Assembly (NCBI RefSeq): GCF_000757385.1
Contig: NZ_JRHH01000006.1
Coordinates: forward strand, 62,001-126,000
Direction of reading: 5' to 3'
From: Flavobacterium aquatile LMG 4008 = ATCC 11947
GTDB taxonomy: Bacteria; Bacteroidota; Bacteroidia; Flavobacteriales; Flavobacteriaceae
DNA length: 64,000 nt
Positions 1 through 7,518 of this stretch are shown in pieces (position 1 is the stretch's first letter; each line of letters opens with the position of its first letter). The notes beneath the pieces are model-generated. The model was not told the DNA's origin. It ran no database searches and saw nothing but the letters and a program-made list of their open reading frames with translations. A program made the position numbers and the translations under genes.

Positions 1-66
1 AAACTAACACAATTAATTTCAAAACAATTCCATCCTCCAAAAATCAAAAAATAATTTACAAAAACC

Positions 67-111
67 ACGTAAAACTACGTACACTATTGTTAGTATTAAT
101 AGGTACATTTG
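67..111 (+). promoter_or_regulatory. ACGTA-type site plus -7 box upstream of the HisKA-like gene
   Basis: ACGTA (67-71), a 4-nt spacer and TACGTA (76-81) are followed 22 nt later by TACATTTG (104-111), a full match to the Bacteroidota -7 consensus TAnnTTTG. The same arrangement of TACGTA about 20-22 nt before a -7 box recurs at 35411-35446 and, on the other strand, at 58262-58295. I infer an activator site that replaces the -33 element. No regulator can be named from sequence. Confidence 0.45.
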
Positions 112-232
112 ATAATTGATATACTAAGTTTTTTAACTAGTTATTAAACAGGATTTACCATATTGAAAAGGCAAACAACTGTAAACCAAATCAGATTACC
201 TGAATGTCATTTAATTTCTAAATTCGCAACTT

Positions 233-622
233 ATGGGTACTACTGCTACATTAGAACAATTAAAGCTAGCTCAGAAAGAACTGCTGCTTCATCATGAAGA
301 GTTGGAAAAATGTTCGCACGAATTAAGAATAGCCGAAAATAAACTGAAAATCGGTGAAGAGGAAAAGAAGGAACACATCAGACAGTTGAACAGCGATTTG
401 GAGAAAATGATGTTTATTGTTTGTCACAAGGTTCGGAAAAAGGTTGCCAATATTTTAGGGATTTCTACTATACTGCAAACCAATGAAAATCTTGAAATTA
501 ACGATTGGAAGGAAATGCTTGATATCATTATAAAATCAGCCCAATCACTGAATACTGCAACAGAAGAATTATCCAAATTTATACATATCAATAGAGTTGA
601 CATTGAGGAAACGCAAGATTAA
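233..622 (+). CDS. Stand-alone histidine-kinase dimerisation-like protein (no ATPase domain)
   Basis: A 129-aa soluble protein. Residues 5-60 are charged and heptad-rich, consistent with a coiled coil. Residues 58-80 resemble the H-box helix of Flavobacterium histidine kinases, with H65 inside the motif CHKVRKKVANILG. There is no HATPase domain, no transmembrane segment and no receiver domain; the frame ends soon after the second dimerisation helix. It therefore cannot phosphorylate itself and could act as a phosphotransfer or dimerisation partner of other kinases, or be a decayed kinase end. The ATG at 233 follows a -7 box at 104-111, giving a leader of about 115 nt. Function is inferred only from the H-box resemblance. 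Confidence 0.7.
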   Translation: MGTTATLEQLKLAQKELLLHHEELEKCSHELRIAENKLKIGEEEKKEHIRQLNSDLEKMMFIVCHKVRKKVANILGISTILQTNENLEINDWKEMLDIIIKSAQSLNTATEELSKFIHINRVDIEETQD

Positions 623-695
623 TTTTTGAGATTTACTCAAAAACCACTAACAATACTTTAACGCTTGGTTAACAGAATATATAGTTTCATATAAA

Positions 696-703
696 TATAT
701 TTG
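696..703 (+). promoter_or_regulatory. -7 box for the thioredoxin-like lipoprotein gene
   Basis: TATATTTG matches TAnnTTTG exactly and lies 20 nt before the ATG at 723. No TTG stands at the usual 17-23 nt upstream, so the -33 element is weak or absent. Confidence 0.4.
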
Positions 704-722
704 TTTTCAATAATTACACTTA

Positions 723-2132
723 ATGAGAAGTCTTGCTTTTTTAAAAACCTATATTGTACCACTTTTTATATTGTTAGTTGTTAGTTCATGTAAAAATGAA
801 TTTTCAGGTAATGATTACACCGCATATTTTGGAGGAGAGATTGAAAATCCGTCGTCTAGATACGTTCTTTTTTGCAAAAACAATAAGGTAATAGACTCCA
901 TAAAGCTGAAAGAGGACAATACTTTTTTTGTCAAATTTGACTCGCTAACTCCTGGTTTATATACGTTTAAAAACAATCCCGAATATCAATATGTTTATTT
1001 TGATAAGAACGATAGTTTGATGGTCAATATCAACTCAAAAGAATTTGATGAGTCGATGGTTTTTTGTGGTCGCGGTTACGAAAAAAACAATTTCTTAATT
1101 GAAATGTATTTGAGAAACGAAAAAGACAGAAATGGTTTGTTCGAAGCTTTCAATTATGACTTTGCTAAATTTGATAAAGCCTTAAGCAAACTCTTTGTTG
1201 CCAACCAAAAATACTACGAAACACAAAAAGAAGCTGTAAACTGGAACGATGAATTTGACGTGTATGCCAAAGCATCATTAGATTTTCCTAATTACACACT
1301 AAAAGAAATATATCCTTACGTTCATAAAATGCGTACCGGAAAAGATGTCATTGAGAAACTTCCGCAAGACTATTACGGTTTTAGAGATGAAATTGATTAC
1401 AACAACGAAGCCTTAACCAATTTTTCTCCGTTTGTGATGTATTTAAGTCACATGTTGAGTAATATGGCGGAGATAAAATACCATAATCATTACTCGAATG
1501 CCGATTTAGCTTTAAAAACAAACATCAATAAACTCAACATCACCGATTCTATAATTAAAAACGAAAAAGTTAAAAACATTGTGCTTAACACGATTGCTTT
1601 TAATTATTTGTTGGAAGATCAAAACATGATGAACAACAATTTGTTTTTAGACACCTATCATAAATATTCTACCGATAAAAGTCAGAAAAACGAAATTGTA
1701 AAAATTGGAAACGCCATTCAGTTACTAAAACCACATTTTGATTTACCTAGAGTTAATTTAGTAGATTTGAACGGCAAAACGGTTTCCTCTTCTAATTTAA
1801 TTACAAAAAATACCGTATTCTTCTTTTGGTCGTCAAATGCAAAATCACATTTAACCGAAGTACACAAAAAAGTAATTGATTACGAGAAAAAATACCCTGA
1901 ATTCAATTTTATCGCTATCAATTTGCACGATAAAGAACACAAATGGAAAGAAACATTATCCAACTATGATTTTAAAGGAATTCAGCAATACCACTGCGCC
2001 AACTTTGAAGATTTAAGAGCCAAATGGGCCATCACAAAAATCTACAGAACAATTGTTGTAAACAAGGACAAGAAAATCATCAATGCGTTTACTGGGGTTT
2101 TCGAAGTTGATTTTGAGGATAATTTGAAATAA
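723..2132 (+). CDS. Lipoprotein with a C-terminal thioredoxin-like (TlpA-type) domain lacking CxxC
   Basis: A 469-aa protein. It has a hydrophobic signal ending in a lipobox (VVSSC, C23), so it is predicted to be lipid-anchored in the envelope. Residues about 30-110 look like the beta-rich DUF4369-type N-domain found in Bacteroidota TlpA proteins. The middle is helical, and residues about 340-469 resemble a TlpA/AhpC-TSA thioredoxin fold. The active-site loop that normally reads WCxxC is W369-S-S-N-A-K-S here, so both redox cysteines are missing and a disulfide reductase role is unlikely. It may be a structural or binding paralogue. It stands alone on this strand and ends in a bidirectional terminator. 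Confidence 0.75.
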   Translation: MRSLAFLKTYIVPLFILLVVSSCKNEFSGNDYTAYFGGEIENPSSRYVLFCKNNKVIDSIKLKEDNTFFVKFDSLTPGLYTFKNNPEYQYVYFDKNDSLMVNINSKEFDESMVFCGRGYEKNNFLIEMYLRNEKDRNGLFEAFNYDFAKFDKALSKLFVANQKYYETQKEAVNWNDEFDVYAKASLDFPNYTLKEIYPYVHKMRTGKDVIEKLPQDYYGFRDEIDYNNEALTNFSPFVMYLSHMLSNMAEIKYHNHYSNADLALKTNINKLNITDSIIKNEKVKNIVLNTIAFNYLLEDQNMMNNNLFLDTYHKYSTDKSQKNEIVKIGNAIQLLKPHFDLPRVNLVDLNGKTVSSSNLITKNTVFFFWSSNAKSHLTEVHKKVIDYEKKYPEFNFIAINLHDKEHKWKETLSNYDFKGIQQYHCANFEDLRAKWAITKIYRTIVVNKDKKIINAFTGVFEVDFEDNLK

Positions 2133-2169
2133 TATACGAAGTACAAAATACGAGAATAAAACACATAAA

Positions 2170-2201
2170 AAAAGCCGATTTTCAATTGAAAATCGGCTTT
2201 T
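2170..2201. terminator. Bidirectional intrinsic terminator
   Basis: Perfect 13-bp arms (2170-2182 and 2189-2201) with a 6-nt loop, A-rich on one side and T-rich on the other. It serves the convergent lipoprotein and aldolase genes. Confidence 0.9.
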
Positions 2202-2259
2202 AAATTTATTACTCAGTATTATTTCAAACCTTGTATTTCGTATTTCGTACCTCGTACTT

Positions 2260-2916
2260 TTATTTATTTCCTTTCTCGAAATCAGCAATAAACTGTGCTA
2301 ATCCGATGTCAGTTAATGGGTGTTTTAATAATCCTAAAATTGCAGAAAGTGGTCCAGTCATAACGTCTGCTCCAATTTTCGCGCAATTAACAATGTGCAT
2401 TGTGTGACGCACTGATGCAGCAAGAATTTGAGTTTCGTAACCGTAGTTATCATAGATTTCTCTAATTTCTTGAATCAAATTTAATCCATCAGTAGAAATA
2501 TCATCTAAACGACCAATAAATGGTGATACAAAAGTAGCTCCAGCTTTAGCAGCCAATAACGCTTGACCTGCCGAAAATACTAAAGTCACGTTAGTTTTAA
2601 TTCCTTTATCAGAAAAATATTTACATGCCATTACACCTTCTTTTGTCATTGGTAATTTTACCACAATTTGATCGTGTAATTCAGCAAGTTCTTCACCTTC
2701 TTTAATCATTCCGTCGTAGTCAACTGCATTCACTTCGGCACTAACTTCGCCATCACTAATGTTGCAAATGTCAACGTAATGTTTTAAAATATTGTTTTTC
2801 CCTGTAATACCTTCTTTAGCCATCAACGAAGGATTAGTTGTTACTCCATCAAGAACTCCAAGTGCTTGTGCCGCTTTGATTTCGTTTAAATTGGCTGTGT
2901 CAATAAAAAATTTCAT
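2260..2916 (-). CDS. fsa: Transaldolase / fructose-6-phosphate aldolase (TalC/FSA family)
   Basis: A 218-aa TIM-barrel enzyme of the short transaldolase family, near the usual 215-220 aa. The N-terminus has FIDTAN (D6) and TTNPS (26-30). The Schiff-base lysine is K87 in VVKLPMT. The C-terminal [15 protein letters not shown] segment is typical of the group. Family members either transfer dihydroxyacetone units in the pentose phosphate pathway or cleave fructose 6-phosphate; sequence alone does not separate the two, and in Bacteroidota the transaldolase activity is commonly assumed. Cytoplasmic and monocistronic, it converges on the upstream lipoprotein gene. Confidence 0.9.
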   Translation of the reverse strand: MKFFIDTANLNEIKAAQALGVLDGVTTNPSLMAKEGITGKNNILKHYVDICNISDGEVSAEVNAVDYDGMIKEGEELAELHDQIVVKLPMTKEGVMACKYFSDKGIKTNVTLVFSAGQALLAAKAGATFVSPFIGRLDDISTDGLNLIQEIREIYDNYGYETQILAASVRHTMHIVNCAKIGADVMTGPLSAILGLLKHPLTDIGLAQFIADFEKGNK

Positions 2917-2947
2917 ACTATATAATTAAGTTGTGTTTTTAAAATTT

Positions 2948-3060
2948 GGGCGTTACCCTACGTGAAAAACTTCGGGTCAGGCTTTCCGTTCCAAGTCCTC
3001 AACTTACTTCCACTAACGTTCCAGCAAGTTTCCGGGCTTTCCTCTGCAATCCTTAACGCA
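2948..3060 (+). repeat. Dispersed GGGCGTT...TAACGCA intergenic element
   Basis: A G/C-richer island in an AT-rich gap. It starts GGGCGTTACCCTACG, contains CTTCGGGTCAGGCTTTCCG, and ends TCTGCAATCCTTAACGCA. The ends GGGCGTT and AACGC(A) and the GGGTC...GGGCTTTCC core match, from memory, a short repeat scattered between genes in many Flavobacterium genomes. Only one copy lies in this window. An open frame across it (2962-3204) has no start context and is not a gene. Confidence 0.55.
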
Positions 3061-3297
3061 ATCGTGTGCAAAATTACGAATTCCTTTTCAAAAATCAATT
3101 GCAAAAGTCAATTTCAAAAATCAATTTCAAAAATCAACTTCAAAATTTCAAAGTTTGTCATTTCGACGCAGAAGAAATCTAATAAAGTGATTAAAATAAT
3201 GTGATTTCTCCTGCGTCTAAATGACAAAATCAAAAAAAAATAAACACAATACGATCAAAATTGACTTTTGATTTTTGAAGTTGACTTTTGACTTTTG
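3061..3297. other. Gene-free repeat-rich gap
   Basis: The gap between the aldolase and the SDR (2917-3297, 381 nt) contains no credible gene. After the GGGCGTT element there are tandem-like copies of the word TCAAAAATCAA (about 3092-3150), then a 75-nt hairpin (3154-3228), then the reverse-complement words TTGATTTTTGAAG and GACTTTTG (about 3256-3298) up to the SDR stop. The same words recur at 59970-60035. Confidence 0.6.
3154..3228. repeat. 75-nt palindromic dispersed element
   Basis: Arms 3154-3179 and 3203-3228 are inverted 26-mers with two mismatches (TTTGTCATTTCGACGCAG... against its complement), around a 23-nt AT-rich centre. This is a MITE- or REP-like hairpin. The outer word TTTGTCATT also begins the single-arm repeat at 4102. 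Confidence 0.75.
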
Positions 3298-4101
3298 TCA
3301 AAGCTTATAATGATTCATCAACATTTTTTCATAAACTTTATCTGGAAGAATTCGTTTTAAAACAATAGAAAACTTTTGCATAAAAGCTCCAATTTTGTAA
3401 TGAATTTTAGGGTTTGGTGTTTGGATAATTTTATAAATTGCTTCTGCCATTTCATTTGGATTACTTCCAGAATCAACGTGTTCGTCCATGGTTTTCAATG
3501 TATTTCCGTACGGAACTTCATAAGCCGAACCTTTTAGCAATGGCGCGTGAAAACGTCCTGCAGCAATATTAGTAGCAAAATCTCCTGGCGCAACATTAGT
3601 AATATGAATTCCGAATGATTTTACTTCCATACGTAACGCTTCGGTAATTAATTCTAAAGCACCTTTGGAAGCCGAATAAATGCCGCGATACGGCAAACCC
3701 ATATATCCAGCAATCGAAGTTATGTTGATAATTAAACCCGATTTTTGGGAACGCATTTGCGGTAAAACCGCTTTCATCACTTCTATTGGTCCGAAAAGAT
3801 TGGTTTCAAAATTATTTTTGATTTCCTCAGTTGGAATTTCCTCAATTGGGCCCGTAATTCCAACGCCAGCATTATTAATTACTACGTCTATCCTACCCGA
3901 TTTTGAAATAATTTCAGCAACTGCTTTTTGAATACTTTCTTTGTTACGAACATCCAAAGCAATCAACGGAAAAACCGAACCAGAAATCTTCTCCGGATTT
4001 CTACTCGTTCCATAAACTACAAATCCTTTCGTGTGAAGAAATTCTCCAATCGATTTTCCTATTCCAGAAGAACCGCCTGTTATTAATACTACTTTACTCA
4101 T
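3298..4101 (-). CDS. Short-chain dehydrogenase/reductase (SDR family)
   Basis: A 267-aa NAD(P)-binding Rossmann protein. Visible motifs are TGGSSGIG (8-15), NNAG (76-79) and the catalytic S129, Y142, K146 (YSASK). A C-terminal region after about 190 is typical of classical SDRs with large substrates. The substrate cannot be inferred. I place the start at the ATG at 4101. An in-frame ATG at 4119 would add six residues encoded by a GTCATTGCGAGG dispersed repeat, so that extension is probably not native. It follows the epimerase gene on the same strand. Confidence 0.88.
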   Translation of the reverse strand: MSKVVLITGGSSGIGKSIGEFLHTKGFVVYGTSRNPEKISGSVFPLIALDVRNKESIQKAVAEIISKSGRIDVVINNAGVGITGPIEEIPTEEIKNNFETNLFGPIEVMKAVLPQMRSQKSGLIINITSIAGYMGLPYRGIYSASKGALELITEALRMEVKSFGIHITNVAPGDFATNIAAGRFHAPLLKGSAYEVPYGNTLKTMDEHVDSGSNPNEMAEAIYKIIQTPNPKIHYKIGAFMQKFSIVLKRILPDKVYEKMLMNHYKL

Positions 4102-4135
4102 TTTGTCATTGCGAGGCACGAAGCAATCTCATCCT
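4102..4135. repeat. GTCATTGCGAGGCACGAAGCAATCTCA-type repeat at the SDR start
   Basis: A copy of the common intergenic word GTCATTGCGAGG...GAAGCAATCTC sits directly against the SDR start codon. Only one arm is present. It supplies the leader of the gene and a misleading upstream ATG. Confidence 0.6.
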
Positions 4136-4158
4136 CTATTTTAAATTTTAAATATCAG

Positions 4159-5157
4159 CTAAATAATAAAAATTCCTAATCCTGCTTTTTCAGATAATTT
4201 AATTTTACCGTTTATAATTTTTGTTCCATTCGCAATATCATTTTCAATTAGATTTGCTCCGTCTAAATCGGCATAATCACACAATGGTGCCAAAACTGCT
4301 CCAGCCGAAATTCCAATAGTTGATTCTGTCATGCAACCAATCATTATTTTGTAATCTAAACTTTTAGCTTTCGCAATCATTTGAATTGCAGGAGTTAATC
4401 CGCCACATTTTACCAACTTGATATTGATACTTTTATAATGTGGTTTTAATTGCTCCAAATTAGTTTCATCTTGACAATCTTCGTCGGCCATCCAATTGGC
4501 AAACCTATTGGCGTTTAGCGATTGATAATTGCTTGAACTTTTTTGCATTGGTTGTTCCAAATATAAAAATTTTGAAACTATTTCTTGATTTTCTAACCAA
4601 ATACAATCTTCTTTTGTAAAACTTCCGTTGGAATCTAAAGCAATTTGATAATCTAATTCTAATAAAGATTCGATTTCCTTTTGATGAAAACCATTACATT
4701 TTACTTTAAATTTATTCCAAGCTGAAGATTGAATTTTCTGAATCTGATTTTCAACTTTATCAACACTAATCGTAATCGAAGATTCTGGAAGTTGATTGAT
4801 TTCTATCGAATTTAGTTCTGCAAACGACTTGTTTTCTAATTTCCCAAATAAATCCCAATAGGCACAATCTAATGCCGAACGCAGAAAACTATGAAGATTT
4901 AAAGTCAACAAAAACTGATAAAATTCTGATGGATGAATGATTTTACGAGTTTCAATTTGAGTTTGAACCAACTTTAAATTTGAAGTAAAATCATTTAAAT
5001 TAATTTGATAATAATCAATCGAAGTACATTCGCCGTAACCTTTATAACCTTGATGTGAAAGTGTAATAATTAATGCTTCTCTAAAAGTATAATTTCCGTA
5101 AGAAATGGAGAAAGTTTCCTTTAAATTCAATCTAACAATTTGCCAAGATAAATTCAT
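4159..5157 (-). CDS. Dipeptide epimerase (L-Ala-D/L-Glu epimerase type, enolase superfamily)
   Basis: A 332-aa enolase-superfamily protein with the muconate-lactonising subgroup layout: a capping domain (1-115) and a barrel. Catalytic residues can be placed: K151-x-K153 (FKVKC), metal ligands D175 (LDSNGS), E201 (EQP) and D225 (ADEDC), and the second-side lysine K250 (KLVKCGG). The C-terminal IGCMTESTIGIS and DYADLDG are characteristic of Ala-Glu epimerases rather than o-succinylbenzoate synthase. The likely role is recycling of murein-derived dipeptides in the cytoplasm. It probably shares a transcript with the SDR (57-nt gap). Confidence 0.82.
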   Translation of the reverse strand: MNLSWQIVRLNLKETFSISYGNYTFREALIITLSHQGYKGYGECTSIDYYQINLNDFTSNLKLVQTQIETRKIIHPSEFYQFLLTLNLHSFLRSALDCAYWDLFGKLENKSFAELNSIEINQLPESSITISVDKVENQIQKIQSSAWNKFKVKCNGFHQKEIESLLELDYQIALDSNGSFTKEDCIWLENQEIVSKFLYLEQPMQKSSSNYQSLNANRFANWMADEDCQDETNLEQLKPHYKSINIKLVKCGGLTPAIQMIAKAKSLDYKIMIGCMTESTIGISAGAVLAPLCDYADLDGANLIENDIANGTKIINGKIKLSEKAGLGIFII

Positions 5158-5209
5158 TTAGGAAGTGGAATTAATTTGTTATTGAAGTACAAACAAATGT
5201 AAAAAAATA

Positions 5210-5255
5210 ATTCCGACACGAGCTTAGCGACTGACGCAGTAAACAAGTTCGGAAT
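5210..5255. repeat. Small inverted-repeat element next to the SRP RNA
   Basis: ATTCCGA (5210-5216) and TCGGAAT (5249-5255) are perfect 7-bp arms flanking ACGAGCTTAGCGACTGACG. It lies just beyond the 3' end of the SRP RNA. It could be a dispersed repeat or an additional terminator structure. Confidence 0.4.
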
Positions 5256-5265
5256 GAAAAAAAAT

Positions 5266-5359
5266 GGCAAGCGACCTACATCGCACCGCTACAACCACAT
5301 ACCTTTGCTATGTTCCCATCCTGGAGGAGTCTGCAGGAGCTGGTCGTGTAGGACTTGCC
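5266..5359 (-). ncRNA. ffs: Bacterial small signal recognition particle RNA (4.5S)
   Basis: Read on the minus strand, the 94-nt segment begins GGCAAGTCCTACA and ends TGTAGGTCGCTTGCC, which pair to close the molecule. The apical part carries the SRP domain IV signature: CTCCAGG, then the stem ATG-GGAA-CAT with a GGAA tetraloop, then AGCAAAGG. The closing stem is followed by eight T residues (5258-5265), so the hairpin end doubles as terminator. A matching promoter lies at 5364-5393, with predicted transcription start at about 5359. It partners with Ffh for cotranslational membrane targeting. Confidence 0.9.
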
Positions 5360-5363
5360 GGTG

Positions 5364-5393
5364 CAAAGATACAATCTTTTTATATTTTTGCAA
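5364..5393 (-). promoter_or_regulatory. Promoter of the SRP RNA
   Basis: On the minus strand, TTG (5391-5393) and TATCTTTG (5364-5371) are separated by exactly 19 nt, the ideal spacing for the Bacteroidota housekeeping consensus. The -7 box ends 4 nt before the RNA. Confidence 0.85.
5383..5390 (+). promoter_or_regulatory. Candidate -7 box for the glutaminyl cyclase gene
   Basis: TATTTTTG matches TAnnTTTG and lies inside the spacer of the oppositely oriented SRP RNA promoter, so the two promoters overlap back to back. Confidence 0.4.
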
Positions 5394-5447
5394 GAAATTA
5401 ACATCATAAATAATACATTTGTGAATATAAAATTCAATCAATTACCA

Positions 5448-6515
5448 ATGAAAAAATATAACGCATTAGCATTCATTTTATTAGGATTAGTTTTAACAAA
5501 TTGTGGCGGAACTAAAGAAGATTTTTTTAGTATTAATGAAGAAAAAATCAAGGCGCAATACACGGTAAATGACAAACTTTCGCTTGAAATTTTAAATTTA
5601 AAAAGTCAAAAGGTAGATAGTGTTGTATACAACATCAACAATAAACGAGTTGGTTCAAATAATGGTGCAAGCGCTTTTTCATTTGATTTAAAAAATCAGA
5701 AACTAGGTTACCAAAATATTAAAGCAGAAGTTTTTTATGATGGAACTACTGAAATTGATTCTACAAGAATAGAATTAGTATCAGCAACCGAACCAAAATT
5801 ATTGAAATATACTATTGTAAATACGTATCCTCACGACATTAAAGCCTACACACAAGGTCTAGAATTTTACAGAGACACACTTTATGAAGGAACCGGAAAT
5901 GGTGCTGGAAATGGAACTGGTTTAAGAGGAATTTCAAGTTTGAGAAAAACCAATTACAAAACTGGTGAAGTTTATAAAAAAGTAGAATTAGGACAAGATT
6001 ATTTTGGCGAAGGAATTACTATTTTAAATAATAAAGTGTATCAATTAACTTGGTTGAATAATGAAGGTTATGTTTACAATGCTGATACTTTTAAGAAAGA
6101 AAAAACGTTTCAATATTTTAAAAAAATAGAAGGTTGGGGTTTAACAAATGATGGTAAAAACCTATACCAATCTGACGGTTCTGAAAAAATATATAAATTG
6201 GATCCTGAAACTTTAAAAGAAGTAGATTATGTTAATATTTATGCAGGCGGAACCAAAATAAAAGAAATTAACGAATTAGAATGGATTAATGGGAAAATTT
6301 ATGGAAACGTTTATGGAAAAGATGCCATTGCAATTATTAATCCAAATAATGGTTCAATTGAAGGAATTATAGATATGGCCGAATTGAAGAAAAAAATTAC
6401 ACAACATCCAGATAGCGATGTGTTAAACGGTATTGCTTACAATCCAAAAACTAAAACAATTTTTGTAACAGGTAAAAACTGGGACAAGATGTTTGAAATA
6501 AAAATAATTGAGTAA
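5448..6515 (+). CDS. Glutaminyl-peptide cyclotransferase (plant/bacterial type), lipoprotein
   Basis: 355 aa from the ATG at 5448. The start is chosen because it opens a lipoprotein signal ending LTNC (C18), and because upstream in-frame codons run into the SRP RNA. Residues about 115-355 match the five-bladed propeller glutaminyl cyclase family (PF05096): PHDIKAYTQGLEF, FGEGIT, GWGLT, LNELEW-like INELEWING and VLNGIAYN. The enzyme converts N-terminal glutamine of exported proteins to pyroglutamate in the periplasm. The first about 100 residues are an extra beta-rich domain. It overlaps the next gene by one base. Confidence 0.88.
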   Translation: MKKYNALAFILLGLVLTNCGGTKEDFFSINEEKIKAQYTVNDKLSLEILNLKSQKVDSVVYNINNKRVGSNNGASAFSFDLKNQKLGYQNIKAEVFYDGTTEIDSTRIELVSATEPKLLKYTIVNTYPHDIKAYTQGLEFYRDTLYEGTGNGAGNGTGLRGISSLRKTNYKTGEVYKKVELGQDYFGEGITILNNKVYQLTWLNNEGYVYNADTFKKEKTFQYFKKIEGWGLTNDGKNLYQSDGSEKIYKLDPETLKEVDYVNIYAGGTKIKEINELEWINGKIYGNVYGKDAIAIINPNNGSIEGIIDMAELKKKITQHPDSDVLNGIAYNPKTKTIFVTGKNWDKMFEIKIIE

Positions 6516-6772
6516 TGTCTAACAATTCAAAATCTGAAATGCCAAAATCTTGTAAAGAAAATTGGCTTGAACTAAATACAGAAGAAAAAGTGCGTTTTTG
6601 TACTTTATGTCAGAAAAATATTTTTCAGTCTGAAGGTGAAAGCGATGAAAATTTAAATGGTATTTGTTTGAAATATTCTTCGAGTATATCTGAAAATGAA
6701 AGAAGTAAATTAAAATGGCTTGATAAAATTTCAGAATTCTTAATCTATAGAAAAACAAAAAAACCGAGTTAG
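6515..6772 (+). CDS. Small cysteine-motif protein of unknown function
   Basis: 85 aa, hydrophilic and without a signal peptide. The N-terminal half has the pattern C14-x3-W18 ... RFC-x2-C-x-K, which resembles a short Bacteroidota family whose members read roughly PCxxxWxxMxxxxxGRFCxxCxKxVxDF. The paired cysteines suggest metal binding or redox sensing, but nothing proves this. Its ATG overlaps the stop of the glutaminyl cyclase gene by one base, so it is translationally coupled. It ends at a bidirectional terminator. Confidence 0.65.
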   Translation: MSNNSKSEMPKSCKENWLELNTEEKVRFCTLCQKNIFQSEGESDENLNGICLKYSSSISENERSKLKWLDKISEFLIYRKTKKPS

Positions 6773-6787
6773 AAGCTCGGTTTTTTT
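6757..6787. terminator. Bidirectional intrinsic terminator
   Basis: Arms AAAAAAACCGAG (6757-6768) and CTCGGTTTTTTT (6776-6787) with a 7-nt loop lie between convergent genes. Confidence 0.9.
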
Positions 6788-6793
6788 ATAGTA

Positions 6794-7399
6794 TTATTTT
6801 TTCTTTTTGGCATCTACATATTCCATTTTGGCAACATCGTAAACCCATTTATTTTCCTGAGTTTTATTCTTTTGAGTTATGGAACCATCAGCATTTAAAG
6901 TAAACTCAAAACCTTCTCTTCGCATACGTTCTTGCGTTTCTGAAACCGTTTTGTTTTTATCTAAATATACTTTTTCAACAATATGATTGGTCATTTGAGT
7001 ATTTGAAAAAACTTGTTTCTTTGTTGGAATCTCATATATAATGGAAGTTATAATAGTCAAATCCTCAGTTTTCAAATCAGTTTTTGTTATATTCTTTTCT
7101 GTAAAAGTCAATAAATATAATGCAGCACCATTTGCTTTAAAAGCAGTTATTTTAGTATTTGTTGGGGCAAATTTAGCATCCACATTTTTAATTGTGATAG
7201 CATCCTTTGGTTTACCATTTTCATTAATGGTAACTTGAAAAGTACCGCTTTTAACTTCTACAACTAAATTATCTACTTTAGCAAAAACACCTTTTGCATT
7301 AGCGGTTACAACTGTTTTTTTGGTAGCAGCTTTTTTCTTTTGAGAAAATGTTACATTAGAAATTAAAGCAACAAGAACAATAAAAATTATTTTTTTCAT
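6794..7399 (-). CDS. Secreted protein of unknown function
   Basis: 201 aa from the ATG at 7399, which opens a classical signal peptide (MKKIIFIVLVALISNVTFS). The upstream in-frame extension to 7474 runs through the proteorhodopsin terminator and is rejected. The mature part has a lysine-rich start, then a beta-strand-rich region. The end ERMRREGFEFTLNADGSITQK looks like a short conserved block. No catalytic motif is visible. It follows proteorhodopsin but is separated from it by a strong terminator. Confidence 0.6.
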   Translation of the reverse strand: MKKIIFIVLVALISNVTFSQKKKAATKKTVVTANAKGVFAKVDNLVVEVKSGTFQVTINENGKPKDAITIKNVDAKFAPTNTKITAFKANGAALYLLTFTEKNITKTDLKTEDLTIITSIIYEIPTKKQVFSNTQMTNHIVEKVYLDKNKTVSETQERMRREGFEFTLNADGSITQKNKTQENKWVYDVAKMEYVDAKKKK

Positions 7400-7463
7400 A
7401 ACTACAATTTTGATTTTTATAGATGAGCAATATACAAAATAATTTATAGGGTAAATGTTAAAT

Positions 7464-7499
7464 AAAAAAACCACCTTGAAATATAGACAAGGTGGCTTT
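7464..7499 (-). terminator. Terminator of proteorhodopsin
   Basis: 8-bp arms CCACCTTG (7471-7478) and CAAGGTGG (7488-7495) are followed on the minus strand by seven T residues (7464-7470). Confidence 0.9.
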
Positions 7500-7518
7500 C
7501 ATCAATAAAACTTAAAAA

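Noticed and set aside
2962-3204. Open frame of 80 codons on the plus strand in the aldolase-SDR gap
   Set aside because: It lies on repeat sequences (GGGCGTT element and TCAAAAATCAA words), has no promoter or start context and no recognisable protein features.
3298-5157. Menaquinone (menC) assignment for the epimerase
   Set aside because: The C-terminal IGCMTESTIGIS and LDG motifs fit Ala-Glu epimerases, and no men genes are nearby.
5355-5447. N-terminal extension of the glutaminyl cyclase gene
   Set aside because: It begins inside the SRP RNA and its promoter. The ATG at 5448 opens a proper lipoprotein signal.
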